Origin: Theocolax elegans
Lineage: Eukaryota > Arthropoda > Insecta > Hymenoptera > Cerocephalidae
Direction: 5' to 3'
DNA length: 64,000 nt
NCBI GenBank assembly: GCA_026168455.1
Contig: CM047426.1
Coordinates: 46,583,973 to 46,647,972 of the forward strand
Shown: positions 1-11,462 of the stretch, one piece after another
Numbering within the stretch: the first letter of the stretch is position 1
Layout: each line of letters starts with the position of its first letter
Notes under the pieces: generated by a model
Database searches by the model: none
Seen by the model: the letters and a program-made list of their open reading frames with translations, nothing else
What the model was told of the DNA's origin: nothing
Program-made: the position numbers and the translations under genes

Positions 1-390
1 ATTTTATAATTCTAATACCATATTCTTCAGGTATCATACACTTTATATATATATATAATCTTAATAATATATATATATTTAATAGGTTTATAATGACTTT
101 TTTCTGGTTTTATTAATATAATACTCAGTATATTTTTTTTAATATGCATGTATTATCTAAAATAACAGAAAATCAACTTCAAGAATCAGTTTCTTTATAA
201 AAAGAGGAATAAAAATTTTTAAAACTACAAGAATACTTAGCTATTATTGAATATTAATGCATGATTATATGGATTTTAAAAAATATTTTGATAAAAAATC
301 ATATACTATATTATATGATTATAATTTTTATTATAAGCATTAAATTTAATTAAAAATATGTAAAGAATGCAGTAAAAACAAATACTGTTT

Positions 391-513
391 GACAGTTGTG
401 TACAATATCTCTTTCTCTCTCTCTCACATGACAAGTCTTCCATAAGATTATTGATTTTTCGAATAGCCTTGTCAGGTGATAGAGAAAGAGAGAGGCATAA
501 ATAGTGTTACAGC
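391..513. repeat. Imperfect inverted repeat around a CT-rich tract
   Basis: ACAGTTGTGTACAATATCTC followed by a CT run and CATGACAAG (392-435) is mirrored by CTTGTCAGGTGATAGAGAAA ... GTTACAGCT (about 467-513). The arms are imperfect, so this could be a small foldback element or chance pairing of the CT and GA tracts. Confidence 0.4.
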
Positions 514-518
514 TGTTA

Positions 519-902
519 AGGGGATGCCACACAGTATAAATTGCCGAATTGATTTTTCAAATTAAATGTTGAGTTTTTCGTTTATCCCGATTTTGCGATC
601 ATAGGTACATTCTGCACGATTAACAGATTGTGCGTCAACTTGCAGAATCTTATAATTCGATACATTTCCTTATCTAAATGAAAAATTGTAATGTACTAAA
701 ATTTGTAACTGTTTACCGACATTGCAGTTTTTACAAACTATTTTTTATTTAATTAAATAAATATGTCGAATTTTAAGATTCTGCGAATTGACACACAATC
801 TGCAAATCATGTAGAATGTATCTATGCACGCACAATTGGAATAAAAGATAAACTGAAGATTTAATTTGAAAAATCAAATATGTCGGTAATACGGCATCCC
901 CT
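519..902. mobile_element. Palindromic MITE with TA duplication
   Basis: The element opens with AGGGGATGCC and closes with GGCATCCCCT. Each end is flanked by TA (517-518 and 903-904), as for Tc1/mariner-type insertion. The two halves are mirror images over about 190 bases: the motifs ATTTTTCAAATTAAAT, CAGATTGTG and CAGAATCTTA each recur inverted around a centre near 711. It has no coding capacity. It lies beside the Mutator-type remnant and could be a non-autonomous mariner derivative. Confidence 0.75.
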
Positions 903-1249
903 TATGGAAGTGTGCACCAGCCACACGTTTGTAGTTCAGTTTTGAGCTATTATAATATCAAGTAGAATTATATATTATATATTATATATATATATAGTAT
1001 CTAAATAAAATAAATAAAAGAAACAAGTGGTTTATAAAACTGCATGAACAAATTATATTAGATAAGTATTTGCATAACCTTAAATTTATATTTTGTTTAT
1101 GTCAAGAAATTGATTCTTTGTTTCTCCATTTCAGCATAACCAATGTGTCAACACTTAGATATAATACATTATTTGCAGTATACGGATAAAATTATATCAA
1201 CAAGTGGTTTCTTATGTTCAGTGTATTTGTGCTTAGTGTGATATTATGT

Positions 1250-2765
1250 GGTTGAAGTTATTTTATATGTATTTGTGAAAGTGTTACAAACCTCAATATG
1301 CTTTGACATTGCACAAAGCTTTATAAACTTCTCTTAGCTTTATAAAGTCTCCATCTCAAATATAATTAGCATATTTTATGCCATAAAGTGATTCAGATCT
1401 TTGAAACTACAATTCCATCTACTTCCATCTTGCCAGAACTACCAGTGTGGTTGGCAGAGCAATTAGTTTGATGTACGTTGTACCATTCTCTATATTCTTC
1501 TGTGCCTTCTTCTGGTCGCAATTCACATGCTCTGCAAATAGATTGCTTTGGAGAAACGTCAATTCCTTTTCCATTCTCATGCAGTATCAAACTTGCAACA
1601 ACTTGAAGAGAATTGAATCCTCGCTTCCTCCAAGAACCATCACCTGATACACTTATATGGCAATTCTGACTCGTTGAATCATATAATTGCTCGATAGCTG
1701 CTTTCATAGACTCTACCAACTTTTTTACAAACATTTTCTATCTCTGTATTAATAATGTCATAATTACTGTGAGAAACTGGACTCGGCAAATCCATATTTC
1801 CACAAAAAGTAACTAAACCAGCATGCCCATGACCAAGAGTTCTCATTGTGTGCACTATACGCCAATTTATTTCATAAACATTACTTTCTTTTCCAACTTT
1901 TCTGCTCGAATCAATAACAAATACCTTATAACAGTTTGTACATGTTATTGTTATTTTACTTCCCAAACCTCTCACATCAACTTCAGAAAATTTAACTGTA
2001 CCATGACAATCTGACAAACTAAAAATTCTTCTAATATTGGGAAAAGTAGTGATATATCTATAATTCTATTTTGTGTGCTACTTTCTTCAATGGTATCAGT
2101 TTTTAACTTTTTACTTGATCTGGATTGTAGCTTTGGTGTTGTGAATTCCATCGATGTTGATGAAAGTACATCGTAGTTGGTTCTTACTGATGTTGATAAT
2201 TTTTTTATGAGCAGATTACCAGGTATTCCTTGAGTCTGGCATTTTTTTACTGCTCTTTTGTTGTATAAATTTATAATTAATTTTTTAAAACTAATAAAAT
2301 TTATAGTCAAAAATATACTTTTAATTTAAAATCCACTGAGTATTTACTAAAATAATGCAGACAATATTTACTTCAAATAAAACTGTACATATTTGTGCAG
2401 TATATTAGAGTAAAAGGAATCATTTATTTATTAACTATTAAATTTGAATCGTATGGTAAAGTAGATTTCTACTTTACCAAACTCTACGCTTGATAGTTAC
2501 TTCGTTTAATATACTTGTATGTAAACGTCGAAAACCTCGCAATTATTGTTTTAGTTAAATTAAAATAAAATGTTTTTTTTGCAAAAATAATTTTAGAGAA
2601 AAAATGTCCATTAATGCTTACTTTATTCAATTATAACTTGCGAAAAAATTTTTTTTTGTTTTTCAAATTTTGGGATAATGTTTTATATAAGAAATACTTC
2701 TAAAAAAGTTAATAAAAAAAAAATCGATTTTTTGAGCAGTTAACCCAGGCTTGACCCCTTAAGTT
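1250..2765 (-). mobile_element. Mutator-type DNA transposon, copy 1 (3' part, decayed)
   Basis: This is one of two copies of the same element in the window; the other lies inverted at 62937-64000. The two share the non-coding end, from a terminus reading TTAAGGGGTCAAGCC at about 2765, through an AT-rich leader, into the coding remnant. Outside that terminus the flanks differ (2766 onward against 62936 and below), which fixes this edge of the element. The distal end is not visible, because coding similarity fades near 1290. Whether the TTAA at the terminus is part of the element or a target duplication cannot be decided from one end. Confidence 0.7.
1290..2242 (-). pseudogene. Mutator-like transposase domain protein (PF20700-type), frameshifted
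   Basis: Three overlapping reading frames give one protein. It has an N-terminal basic tail, a CxxC pair (CHGTVKF..., then CTNCYKVF), the stretch NWRIVHTMRTLGHGHAGL, then VSGDGSWRKRGF and a C-terminal GSSGKMEVDG. That order matches the insect 'Mutator-like transposase domain' family, where the GDGSW aspartate and the MEVD residue lie in the catalytic core. Comparison with the copy at 63.5 kb shows small deletions here at about 2004 (in the CQNCHG motif) and about 1715. Reading continues weakly past the stop at 1393 (YGIKYANYI, then DGD) to about 1290. The methionine at 2242 aligns with the start in the second copy but is out of frame here. The gene is dead; it marks a once-autonomous element. 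Confidence 0.7.
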
Positions 2766-2912
2766 GTGCACCCTGGTGGGGAGCTTACGGTTAAGTATTT
2801 AGTAATTTTAATGTCTGCTGTTTTAATTTTTTTTTAATTTTTAATTTTATAATTATAATTATTTGATTTTATTAAGAACTAGGAAAAAAAAATTTCTTAG
2901 GAGTCAGGTAAT
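2766..2912. other. AT-rich spacer, nothing recognised
   Basis: Homopolymer-rich sequence between the terminus of the Mutator-type element and a GC-richer block. I see no gene or motif. Confidence 0.5.
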
Positions 2913-3346
2913 TTGAACCATGGTCATACTGGTCTGGTTCTCGTTACCCCCTGCTTCGCTAGTCGAGTTCATACTCCCCGCCGGAGTAGGAACCAATCGG
3001 AATCACTCGGTATACCCCGCCTCTTCGATTTTCAAATTGTGCAAAAGCTTCGAGCAGCAGCAGCTAGGTGGTATCGTTGTCGTTTCTGTCTCGACTTTTT
3101 AACATAGGATCGGCAATCTCTTTCTACTAATCTCTGACGTTGGCAGCTGTAAAAAGACGCGAGACCGGCAATTGATCTCGCGGTTGTTAACGGACATCGC
3201 AACGGTAGGTCGTGCGCGGGGTTCGTTGATTTGAATCCGCCGCGCACTTTCAGGGCACCGCCTAGGGAGTATTATTAGGTAGTGCCGTAAGAACCGATCC
3301 CTTTACCTCTACTTACGCGAGAGAATCTACCCCGTTACAGCATGTA
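2913..3346 (-). mobile_element. GC-rich block, possible LTR fragment starting TGTAACGGGGT
   Basis: Base composition changes sharply from the AT-rich surroundings. Read on the minus strand, the block starts at 3346 with TGTAACGGGGTAG. The block at 39781 starts the same way (TGTAACGGGGTGG), but the sequences then diverge. TGTAAC...-type starts are common for insect LTRs. No gene, polypurine tract or partner LTR is visible, so the LTR call is tentative. The open frames here are short and not recognised. Confidence 0.3.
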
Positions 3347-3452
3347 TAAATATCTAAATAATGTCAAAAAGAATTTGCATAAATAGACTAAGTTTAGTAT
3401 ATAAAGGACGAAAAGCAACATAGAAGACCTGTATTGATAATTAAGCCTTCGT
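3347..3452. other. Short AT-rich spacer
   Basis: It contains TATAAAGGAC at about 3399, which could be a chance TATA-like sequence. Nothing else is recognised. Confidence 0.4.
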
Positions 3453-4828
3453 CCCCGTTGAAAAAGTTCCTATTAATTCAGTATTGATTCTGTGATGAAA
3501 TCATTATCGAATTATAAATAATAGCTACTGATATTGATCAAAATCAATACTGACTCAGTAGTAAGTTCTCACCAAAACGCAAAACTGATTTCTTACTGAA
3601 TTAGTACAAAATCAGTAATGAATCAATGTTGTATCATTATGGAATCAGTACTGTATCAATTTTGAAATTATTCAATTGAAGAAGGGCAATGTGCCCTTAA
3701 AAATTCAGTATTCAATCAATTCAGAATCAGTGTCAAATCAATACCCCGTTAAAAAAATTCACGCTGACTCAGTACTGATTTCTCTAAAAAATAAATAAAA
3801 TAAATTTTTTTAGACAATTCACTAAAAAAATCAGGTTAAAACAAAAAAATTTATCAAAAAAAACATGAAATGAATAAAAAAAGTATTACACATTTTTCTG
3901 TTTATGTTAGTTATTTATCCATCCACTTATTAACCGCGGTCAATGCTGCTTAACTTTCATTATCTATCATTTCTCAGTCTATTCTCAATGCTACATTCAC
4001 AAACAGTTACAAAGATAATAAAAACATATTTGTAGACATTTCAAAAAGCCCAGCTAGAATTTATTTTAATGGTATTAATTTTAATATGGAATAAACATAT
4101 TTTTAAACAAATATATATTTAGTAATATACTGCAGCAATTTCATATTAATTGTAATTATTATATTAATGGTACCGATATGTACATTAAAATTTTAACTTG
4201 TATGAAATTGTCCATGTTTTTAAAAATATGTTTATTCCATTAAAATTAATACCAATAAAATAAATTCTAACTGGGTTTTTTGAAATGTCTACAAATACGT
4301 TTTTATTATCTTTGTAACTGTTTGTGAATGTAGCATTGAGAATAGACTGAGAAAGTGGATGGGTAAATAACTAACATAAACAGAAAAATGTGTAATACTT
4401 TTTTTATTCATTTTATGTTTTTTTTGACAAATTTATTTGTTTTAACCTGATTTTTTAGTGAATTATCTAAAAAAATTTATTTTATTTATTTTTTAGAGAA
4501 ATCAGTACTGAATCAGCGTGAATTTTTTTAACGGGATATTGATTTGGCACTGATTCTGGAGTGATTGAATACTGAATTTTTAAGGGCACATTGCCCTTCT
4601 TCAATTGAATAATTTCAAAATTGATACGGTACTGATTCCATAATGATACAACATTGATTCATTACTGATTTTGTACTAATGCAGTAAGAAATCAGTTTTG
4701 CGTTTTGGTGAGAACTTACTACTGAGTCAGTATTGATTTTGATCAAAATCAGTAGCTATTATTTATTAATTCCATAATGATTTCATCACAGAATCAATAC
4801 TGAATCAATAGGAACTTTTTCAACGGGG
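3453..4828. mobile_element. Large foldback (palindromic) element, 1.38 kb
   Basis: CCCCGTTGAAAAAGTTCCTA at the left is repeated inverted at the right end (...TAGGAACTTTTTCAACGGGG). The mirror continues through most of each half. Matched blocks include the AATCAGTACTG-rich outer arm, GAAGAAGGGCAATGTGCCC, CAGGTTAAAACAAA, and TTTGTAACTGTTTGTGAATG near the centre at about 4140. Arms are about 650 bases with modest divergence. The outer arms are dense in AATCAGTA/TACTGATT motifs. No coding sequence and no clear target duplication are seen. Confidence 0.8.
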
Positions 4829-4849
4829 GTAGCCAAAGTATGAAATATC

Positions 4850-6510
4850 ATAAATGGCATTCTGTGACAACCAGACTTACATCAATTACAATAAAAAATG
4901 TTTGACAGAAGGGGAATGATTAATAAACTATTTTCATTCCTTTCGCTCGTGTTTGAGAAGGACTAACCTTACGTCTCCGGGGGTAGCGAGCGAAATTTTT
5001 TTTAGGAGCAGTGATCCAGGATATAATGTGGGAAAATGAATAAATTGTTTAATTACTTTGATTTATAAACTATTTATTTGAATGCTAATATACTGCATTA
5101 ATCACTGTGCGTTTATAAACAATTAAACAATTAACAAATTTTTTTAGTATAATAATTATTAACTATTATCATGAATTACAATTGTTTTCGTTGAATAACA
5201 ATACATAATATTAATTGTTAACAATTATTATGCGCTATTAAACAAATAATTCAATACATAAACAATCATTTATTAAAAATTAATCATAATTTAATTCGGT
5301 ACCAAAGCACAAGATATTAAAAAAATAATTAAATAAAAATATTCAAGTTTATAAATAGATTAATAACACAAAAAAAGTAATTATATTTCAAACAAAGTTC
5401 ACAATCCGCCCTTGTTTATAACATAGTATATGAAAGAATTGCATCGTTATAAAGAATTATTTAAAAATTCAAAAGAAGAATTACTCCACATAAATGTTAA
5501 TAGTTAGTATGAACCAACTATTAATAATATTAATATTAAATCGATATTGTGGTAGGTTTAGTATTGTTAAAATAAAATATTAGATTTACTGCAGTTACAG
5601 GAAAAGTGACCAAAAGAAAAATACCTTCTACAATATAATTATAGTTAAAGTCAAGTGTAGTTATCCCCTTACAGACAAAGATGGTGTTAAAGAAACGACG
5701 AAATCGTCGAAGGCAAAATATCAAATATCCGATCGACAAAGCTTCACCGTCGGAATAGATTAGATCAAAAATCAAATATCTAACTGCTGTACGTTCGTCC
5801 TCTGAAGCGTTTAGATGAAAAAATGCGAGTGCCTTGGTTCGTTTTGATCGCTCCTTATATACCCAAAAAATCCTCTTTTCTATTTTTGCGTACCCTATGA
5901 CTAGGTTAGAAAATTCGTTGTAATCGTCGACGCTTGCATCGAGTGCGCGATCACGAGACCGCGCACTGAGTGCGCGTTATTTGGTACCGTCGACGTCGAA
6001 GCGACTAGCTCGAGCAAGGGCTACTTATCTCCAAAGCTTTAATTTATTACTTTCTTTCTAACGTTCGTGCACTTGCGTTTCGGGCGACTGTCACTTATGA
6101 ATTTTGTTTTCTTGATATCCGCGTATTCCGATTTAAAACACTTGCATAATGATTCTTCGCAGCCCTTCTGTTGTTTTACAGATTTTTGTCCAATATCCTA
6201 GTTTATGTGTTCGGCTGTCTATTTGCAAATTCTTTAAAAGCATCTTTTCGTATATTGTGATCATAAATTAAAATTCTCTATGCTTTTAAATTAAATTTTT
6301 ACTACATCCATCTACGGTAACTTTCTTCACTTATTCTAGTTTGCTTTTGCGTTCTCACGTAGCTTTTACGCAGTTCTTTCTATTTTTTACTGCACAGCAC
6401 TTTTTTAATTTCACTGCGTAAAAACATTTTTATGAAAAATAATGATATGATTTTCTGTAGTACGCGATACTGCGTAGCCTAGTTATGCAAAATCATTAAT
6501 TATTAATATT
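4850..6510 (+). repeat. Repeat A (inverted partner at 56490-58255)
   Basis: Two blocks match the distant region in inverted orientation. Positions 4900-5045 (CGCTCG...CTCCGGGGGTAGCGAGCG...ATAATGTGGG) match 58080-58225, and 6395-6475 (GAAAAATAATGATATGATTTT...CTGCGTAG) match 56525-56605. In both copies a TATA box lies about 1 kb from the first block and points toward it. The middle is diverged. No open gene is credible; the 79-codon frame at 5536-5775 (minus) has no recognised feature. It could be an LTR or a DNA transposon end. Confidence 0.5.
5854..5863 (-). promoter_or_regulatory. Possible TATA box of repeat A
   Basis: The minus strand reads GGGTATATAAGG, and GGCACTC follows about 25-30 bases downstream. 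The same pair (GGGTATATAAAG, then GGGCACTC) occurs in the partner repeat at 57137. Confidence 0.35.
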
Positions 6511-6528
6511 TATAATATGTATATAAAG

Positions 6529-6879
6529 AAAGTGTACTTTCTTAAAAAATTCGCACGCTGTGCGCGTCAACTGATAAGGCGTCGTTAGATGGAGCGTGAG
6601 ATCTAGATTGGAGAGAAGATAGATTACGTAACGAGCACATGTGAAAAAGTGAAAAGAGAAATCTTAATATAAGATAAGATATCTAAAATAAAGGATAAGA
6701 AGTGTAAAGTAAAAAAAGGATAATTATAAACATTAATTGTCGTTTCTTTGTTTACAGGTAAGAGTGTAAATAATGTAATTAGGTTTGTAAGAAGAAATAA
6801 ATTTAAGAAAACTTTGTTTACAGAGAAACAATTGATGTTTAATTTCTTTACCCTATCTCTATTGAGAATTAACCTTATA
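6529..6879 (+). mobile_element. Ty3/gypsy LTR, left copy (apparently solo)
   Basis: This matches the 3' LTR at 11090-11457 almost base for base, including GATAAGGCGTCGTTAGATGG, the two CTTTGTTTACAG motifs and ATTGAGAATTAAC. ATATGT occurs just before (about 6525) and just after (about 6877) and may be the target duplication. Unlike a normal 5' LTR, it is followed by flanking host-like sequence, and only then by a second LTR tail and the internal region. A short deletion near 6545 removes the CCGCGCTCG segment that the 3' LTR keeps. Confidence 0.75.
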
Positions 6880-6904
6880 TGTATAATATAACCTGATAAA
6901 AAAT

Positions 6905-7090
6905 GAATTTCTAAAAATTTGAGTTAATTTATTTTCATCTGTTTCAAATCGGTAAATACTAATTTCTTAATTAGCTATATTACTATGACTAAATTAGATT
7001 GTATAAGTTTTACATACATATTTTTATAAACATGCAAGTTTCTACTATTAATATCAATGAGCAATATTTAAAAAATAGAAGTTACTTACA
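6905..7090. repeat. Duplicated flank X, copy 1
   Basis: About 180 bases (AAAAATTTGAGTTAATTTAT ... GAAGTTACTTAC) are repeated nearly identically at 11463-11639, just right of the 3' LTR. In the second copy the segment runs directly into a candidate exon, with a splice donor at the join. Here it stops at the same base and continues into an LTR tail. It looks like host intron sequence duplicated together with the LTR. Confidence 0.7.
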
Positions 7091-7133
7091 ATTGATGTTT
7101 AATTTCTTTACCCTATCACTATTGAGAATTAAC
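7089..7133 (+). mobile_element. Truncated 5' LTR tail
   Basis: ACAATTGATGTTTAATTTCT to GAATTAAC repeats the last 45 bases of the LTR and precedes the internal region. The join with flank X shares the bases AC, a microhomology. No tRNA-complementary primer-binding site is obvious after it. Confidence 0.65.
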
Positions 7134-7150
7134 CTTATAAAACGACAACT

Positions 7151-8227
7151 TTGTTTATGATGGCTACTAGACTTCAATTTACCTTTAAAGCAGTAGTATC
7201 TCCAAAAGATAAAAAATCAAGTGTAATTGCCATAACCTCAATCAAAACGGAGGAAAATGTAGAATACATTTTGCCACAAGATTTAATATACGTTAGTGAA
7301 CATGAAGAATTAGTGAAAACTGTTGTATATAAAAGAGTAAGAAAAAGCATCACGCAAAGAAACCAGGAAAGAACGGTATGGCTAACAATTACAGAAGAAC
7401 TAAAGAAAATATATTTTGATAAGGAAGGTAATGTAATATTTAATGATACATACTTAGAACAAATAGTAGGAAAACGAAATACAATACAGAATACAAATGA
7501 GAATAATAACCAAGTAAATTTAAAAACAATAACTGAAAAATTTATGTTAGAAAAATTTTCTTGCTAAACCTCAAATGCAAAACAATGAATTGAGACATTT
7601 GAGAAAGAATGTACAAGATATGATATCAACGAAGATACTATAAAAATAGAAATTTTAAGACTTTTTTTAGAGAAACCTTGCTTAGATTGGCATTCATCAA
7701 CATTAACAGTGTTAACAGTAGAATCTCAATGGGACGAATGGAAAAGTAAATTTCTAGATGCATTTGCTGACAAAGGGTGGAGTACAGGAATATACGCTAT
7801 TGCATATAGATACAAAGAAGGATCACTAATGGAATATGCAATAAAGAAAGAAAAACTATTATTAGATATGGACAACAAAATAAGCATACAAACTCTAATA
7901 ATGCTTATAGCGGCAGGTTTACCAGAATTTATTAGAAATAAAAGTGATAAAGAAAAATGTGAAAGTTCAACGGATTTGTTACATGAAATTAGAAAATGTA
8001 AGAATTTAGTGAAGAAAAACTATCTAATAAAAAATAAAGACGATAACAGAAAGAAATTTGATGAGAAAAAAGCTTGTACAATTTGTGTAAAACTGAACAA
8101 AGGTACTAGATATTATTCAGAAAATTTATGTTGGTTTAATAAAAATAAGAATGAAAATGAGAAGAAAATAATTGAAAGTAATTCGACCATGCAAGTAGAA
8201 CTGAATGAATATCAAAAAAACGAATAA
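7151..8227 (+). pseudogene. gag: Ty3/gypsy Gag polyprotein, frameshifted
   Basis: The N-terminal part (7151-7567) and the C-terminal part (7709-8227) are in different frames; between them the sequence still reads as gag (RYDINEDTIKIEILRLFL..., KPCLDWHSS). The capsid-like helix region is followed by a lysine-rich segment and one zinc knuckle, CTICVKLNKGTRYY...NLCWF, of the CX2C-type variant common in ant gypsy elements. In the element's life cycle Gag packages the RNA in cytoplasmic particles. A frameshift near 7560-7600 breaks it. It lies directly upstream of the protease with almost no gap. Confidence 0.75.
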
Positions 8228-8235
8228 TCACACCA

Positions 8236-8682
8236 TTGATTAAGATAGAAATGTTGTTAGAAGGACAACTAAAAATTAATGGAACATACGACCCAGGTTC
8301 CCAGGTCTCACTAATAAGTTCTAAACTAATTAAAGTAAAAAAAGAGACATTAGATAGAAATAAAATATTTTTAAAATCAGTCAATGGTGTGACACAAACA
8401 AAAGGATTAATAACAATAAAAATAAAAATTTTCGAAATAGAAGAATTCGTCGTTGTATTTATAATTGAAAATGATGTTTTTGAAGAATTTCTAATCGGAC
8501 TAGATATGATAAAGAAATTTAAATTAATACAAAATGAAAATTTAGAAATTTCTCAATCAAAAATCAGAAAAAAAGAAATAAAGGAAATTACTGTAAATTT
8601 TAATGAATATGTAAAAGAAGATGAATTCGAAACAAATCTAAATCATTTAGACAATACAAAAAAAGAAATAATCGAAAATTGA
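8236..8682 (+). pseudogene. Retrotransposon aspartic protease
   Basis: This is the retropepsin-type protease that would cut the Gag-Pol polyprotein. The active-site region reads YDPGSQVSLIS and the second conserved segment reads FLIGLDMIKKFKL. The family normally has D-S/T-G at the active site. Here the middle residue is proline, which should disable the enzyme, so this is either a mutation in a dead copy or a sequencing error. A stop at 8680-8682 separates it from the reverse transcriptase, which continues directly in sequence. It follows gag after a few bases. Confidence 0.7.
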
Positions 8683-9990
8683 ATAGAGAAATATAATAAT
8701 GTGTTTGCAAAAAGTAAATATGATGTAGGCACTGTCACAGAATGTGAAGCCAGAATAGAATTACTAGTAGAGAAATATTGCAGCAAGAGACCATATAGAT
8801 GTACAATAGAAGACAAAAAAAGAAATAGAAACGCAAATAGCAAAATTATTAGAAAATAAATTAATAGAAGAATCCTACAGCTCATGCGCAGCACCAGTAA
8901 CCCTAGCTTTTAAAAAAGAAGAAAATAAGAAATTACGATTATGTATAGATTTTCGAGAACTAAACAAAATAATAATTTCTCAAGCTCAACCTTTCCCTTT
9001 AATAAATGATTTAATAATAAAAACAAGAAACTGCAAATTTTTTACAACACTAGATATAAATTCAGCATTCTGGTCAATTCCATTACGCATTGTAGACAGA
9101 CATAAAACAGGATTCATCACACAAGAAGGGCATTATCAATGGACATGTCTACCATTTGGCTTAAAGACAGCACCAGCCATTTTCCAAAGAATTTTATCGA
9201 ATATTTTAAGAAAACATGGATTAAAAGAATTTGCAGAAAACTATATAGACGACATACTAATATTCTCAGAATTATTCGAAGAACACATAGAACATATAGA
9301 AAAAGTAATAAAAGCAATTATAAAAGAAGGATTTAGATTAAAATTCAAAAAATGCACATGTGCAACAAAATCTGTAAAATATCTAGGACATATAATAGAA
9401 CACACATCTTTTATAAACATAAAAAAACTATTATGCTCCCAACCAGTATTAGAAATATTCGATAAAGACTTACCAATAAATATTTATACGGATGCATCAC
9501 TAGAAGGTATCGGAGCACTCTTCAAACAAATACAAACGAACGGAAAAGAAAAACCAGTTGCATACTTCTCAAAGAAATTAAATGAAGCACAAAAAAAAAA
9601 AAGCAATCTATTTGGAATGTTTAGCAATTAAGGAAGCAGTAAAGTACTGGCAACATTGGCTAATTGGAAGAAAGTTTACAGTATTTTCGGACCATAAACC
9701 GCTAGAAAATATGAATATTAAAGCCAGGACAGATGAAGAACTAGGTGAGTTTACCTATTACTTATCACAATATAATTTTGAGATAAAATACATTGCGGAG
9801 AAGAAAATATAGAAGCGGATAGTCTAAGTCGAAACCCAGTATTAGAAGAAAATGACAACATGGAAGAAATTTTACAAATAGTAAACTGCATAAGCTTAGA
9901 TGAATTAAAAATAGATCAAAAGAAAAATGACACATTAAAAAGAATAACAAGAAAATTAATAGAAAAAATGGTATATTTTATAAAACCATA
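8683..9990 (+). pseudogene. pol: Reverse transcriptase-RNase H of Ty3/gypsy element, with deletion
   Basis: RT motifs appear in order: LRLCIDFRELN, FTTLDINSAFWSIPL, the fingers/palm segment LPFGLKTAPAIFQR, and the catalytic YIDDIL. RNase H follows with IYTDASLEGIGA, YLECLAIKEAVKYWQHWL and FSDHKPL. Between GHIIEH (about 9400) and LCSQPVLEIF (about 9435) the usual thumb/connection stretch of some 60-70 residues (FLGKVNFYRRFI-type motif) is missing, an internal deletion. A frameshift in an A-run at about 9588-9601 and another near 8800 further break the frame. Reverse transcription would need all of these, so this copy is inactive. Confidence 0.85.
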
Positions 9991-10023
9991 AGAAAAAAAG
10001 AGAAAATTTTATTAACAGAACAA

Positions 10024-11058
10024 TTGAGTATAAAAATGATAAAAAAAGTGCATGAAGAATGGTGCCACATAGAAATTAGACAAATGATCAACAGAATATG
10101 TCCTTATTATACAGCAAAGAATCTAACCGTAAATATAAAAAGAACATGTGAAATATGCGACATATGTAAGAAGAACAAATCAAGGGGACAAATAAAATAT
10201 GGATTGTTATCCCATCTGGGACCAGCAACAGAAGCTTTTGAAATAATGTCCATCGATACGATAGGAGGTTTTGGAGGACAAAGATCAACGAAAAGATACC
10301 TCCACCTACTAGTCGATCACTTCACCAGATATGCATTTATTGTCACATCAAAAACGCAGAATGCCACTGACTTCATTAAATTAGTCAAAAATGTATTGAA
10401 CACTGACCAAATTGGAACAATACTGACAGATCAATATCCGGGAATAAATTCAAAGGAATTCAAGGAATTTTTAAAAAATAATAACGTCAAAATCATCTTC
10501 ACAGCGGTGAATGCACCGTTTTCAAATGGTCTGAATGAAAGACTGAATCAAACCCTAGTCAATAAAATAAGATGTAAGATAAATGAAAATAAGAATAAGA
10601 AAGCATGGACAACAATTGCAAGAGAATGCGTAACTAAATATAATTTGACAGAACATACAGTTACAGGCTTTACACCACAATACTTACTGGACGGGACTAA
10701 CACAAGTATTCTACCGAAAGAACTTAAGAAAGAAACAAATAAAGAAAATTGGATAAACGACAAAGAACTAACTTTAAAAAGAACAAAAACATCACATGAT
10801 TATAACAAAAAAATTTACGACAAAAATAGAAAACACCATGAGTTTAAACCAGAGGATCTAGTTTACGTGGAACATGGAAACAAATTGAATAGAAAGAAGC
10901 TAGATAATCAAAGAATTGGACCATTTAAGGTTATAGAGAAAATATCTAATTCAATCTACAAAATTAAAACTGGAAAAAGAAACGAAGAAATAGATTTATT
11001 TCATGCATCGAAATTAATACCAATATTGAATCTAGATGATCCAGAAGGTACTGAATGA
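10024..11058 (+). CDS. Retroviral-type integrase of Ty3/gypsy element
   Basis: An open frame of 344 codons. The N-terminal zinc-binding HHCC region has HEEWCH (His10, His15) and CEICDIC (from Cys42). The catalytic core carries D78 (SIDTIGG), D136 (LTDQYPG) and E172 (NGLNERLNQ), with 35 residues between the last two, as for rve integrases. The C-terminal part (KPEDLVYVEHGNK...IGPFKVIEK...LFHASKL) is the usual DNA-binding tail. It is the only intact domain of this element. The annotated start is the first ATG; in a working element the domain would be part of the Pol polyprotein. The polypurine tract and 3' LTR follow within 35 bases. Confidence 0.9.
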   Translation: MSIKMIKKVHEEWCHIEIRQMINRICPYYTAKNLTVNIKRTCEICDICKKNKSRGQIKYGLLSHLGPATEAFEIMSIDTIGGFGGQRSTKRYLHLLVDHFTRYAFIVTSKTQNATDFIKLVKNVLNTDQIGTILTDQYPGINSKEFKEFLKNNNVKIIFTAVNAPFSNGLNERLNQTLVNKIRCKINENKNKKAWTTIARECVTKYNLTEHTVTGFTPQYLLDGTNTSILPKELKKETNKENWINDKELTLKRTKTSHDYNKKIYDKNRKHHEFKPEDLVYVEHGNKLNRKKLDNQRIGPFKVIEKISNSIYKIKTGKRNEEIDLFHASKLIPILNLDDPEGTE

Positions 11059-11076
11059 TAATTGCATGAATTTTCT

Positions 11077-11089
11077 CCGTGGGAGGGGG
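11077..11089 (+). other. Polypurine tract (plus-strand primer site)
   Basis: CGTGGGAGGGGGA lies directly before the 3' LTR, the expected position of the polypurine tract. Confidence 0.75.
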
Positions 11090-11457
11090 AGTTATAAAGA
11101 AAGTGTACTTTCTTAAATTTGAATTTGCCGCGCTCGCACGCTGTGCGCGTCAACTGATAAGGCGTCGTTAGATGGAGCGTGAGATATAGATTGGAGAGAA
11201 GATAGATTACGTAACGAGCACATGTGAAAAAGTGAAAAGAGAAATCTTAATATAAGATAAGATATCTTAAATAAAGGATAAGAAGTGTAAAGTAAAGAAA
11301 GGATAATTATAAACATTAATTGTCGTTTCTTTGTTTACAGGTAAGAGTGTAAATAATTTAATTAGGTTTGTAAGAAGAAATAAATTTAAGAAAACTTTGT
11401 TTACAGAGAAACAATTGATGTTTAATTTCTTTACCCTATCACTATTGAGAATTAACT
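11090..11457 (+). mobile_element. Ty3/gypsy 3' LTR
   Basis: It starts AGTTATAAAG and ends GAATTAACT, so the ends are short inverted repeats (AGTTA/TAACT) as in gypsy-type LTRs. It is about 368 bases and nearly identical to the left LTR at 6529. Flank X follows directly. Confidence 0.8.
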
Positions 11458-11462
11458 TAATT

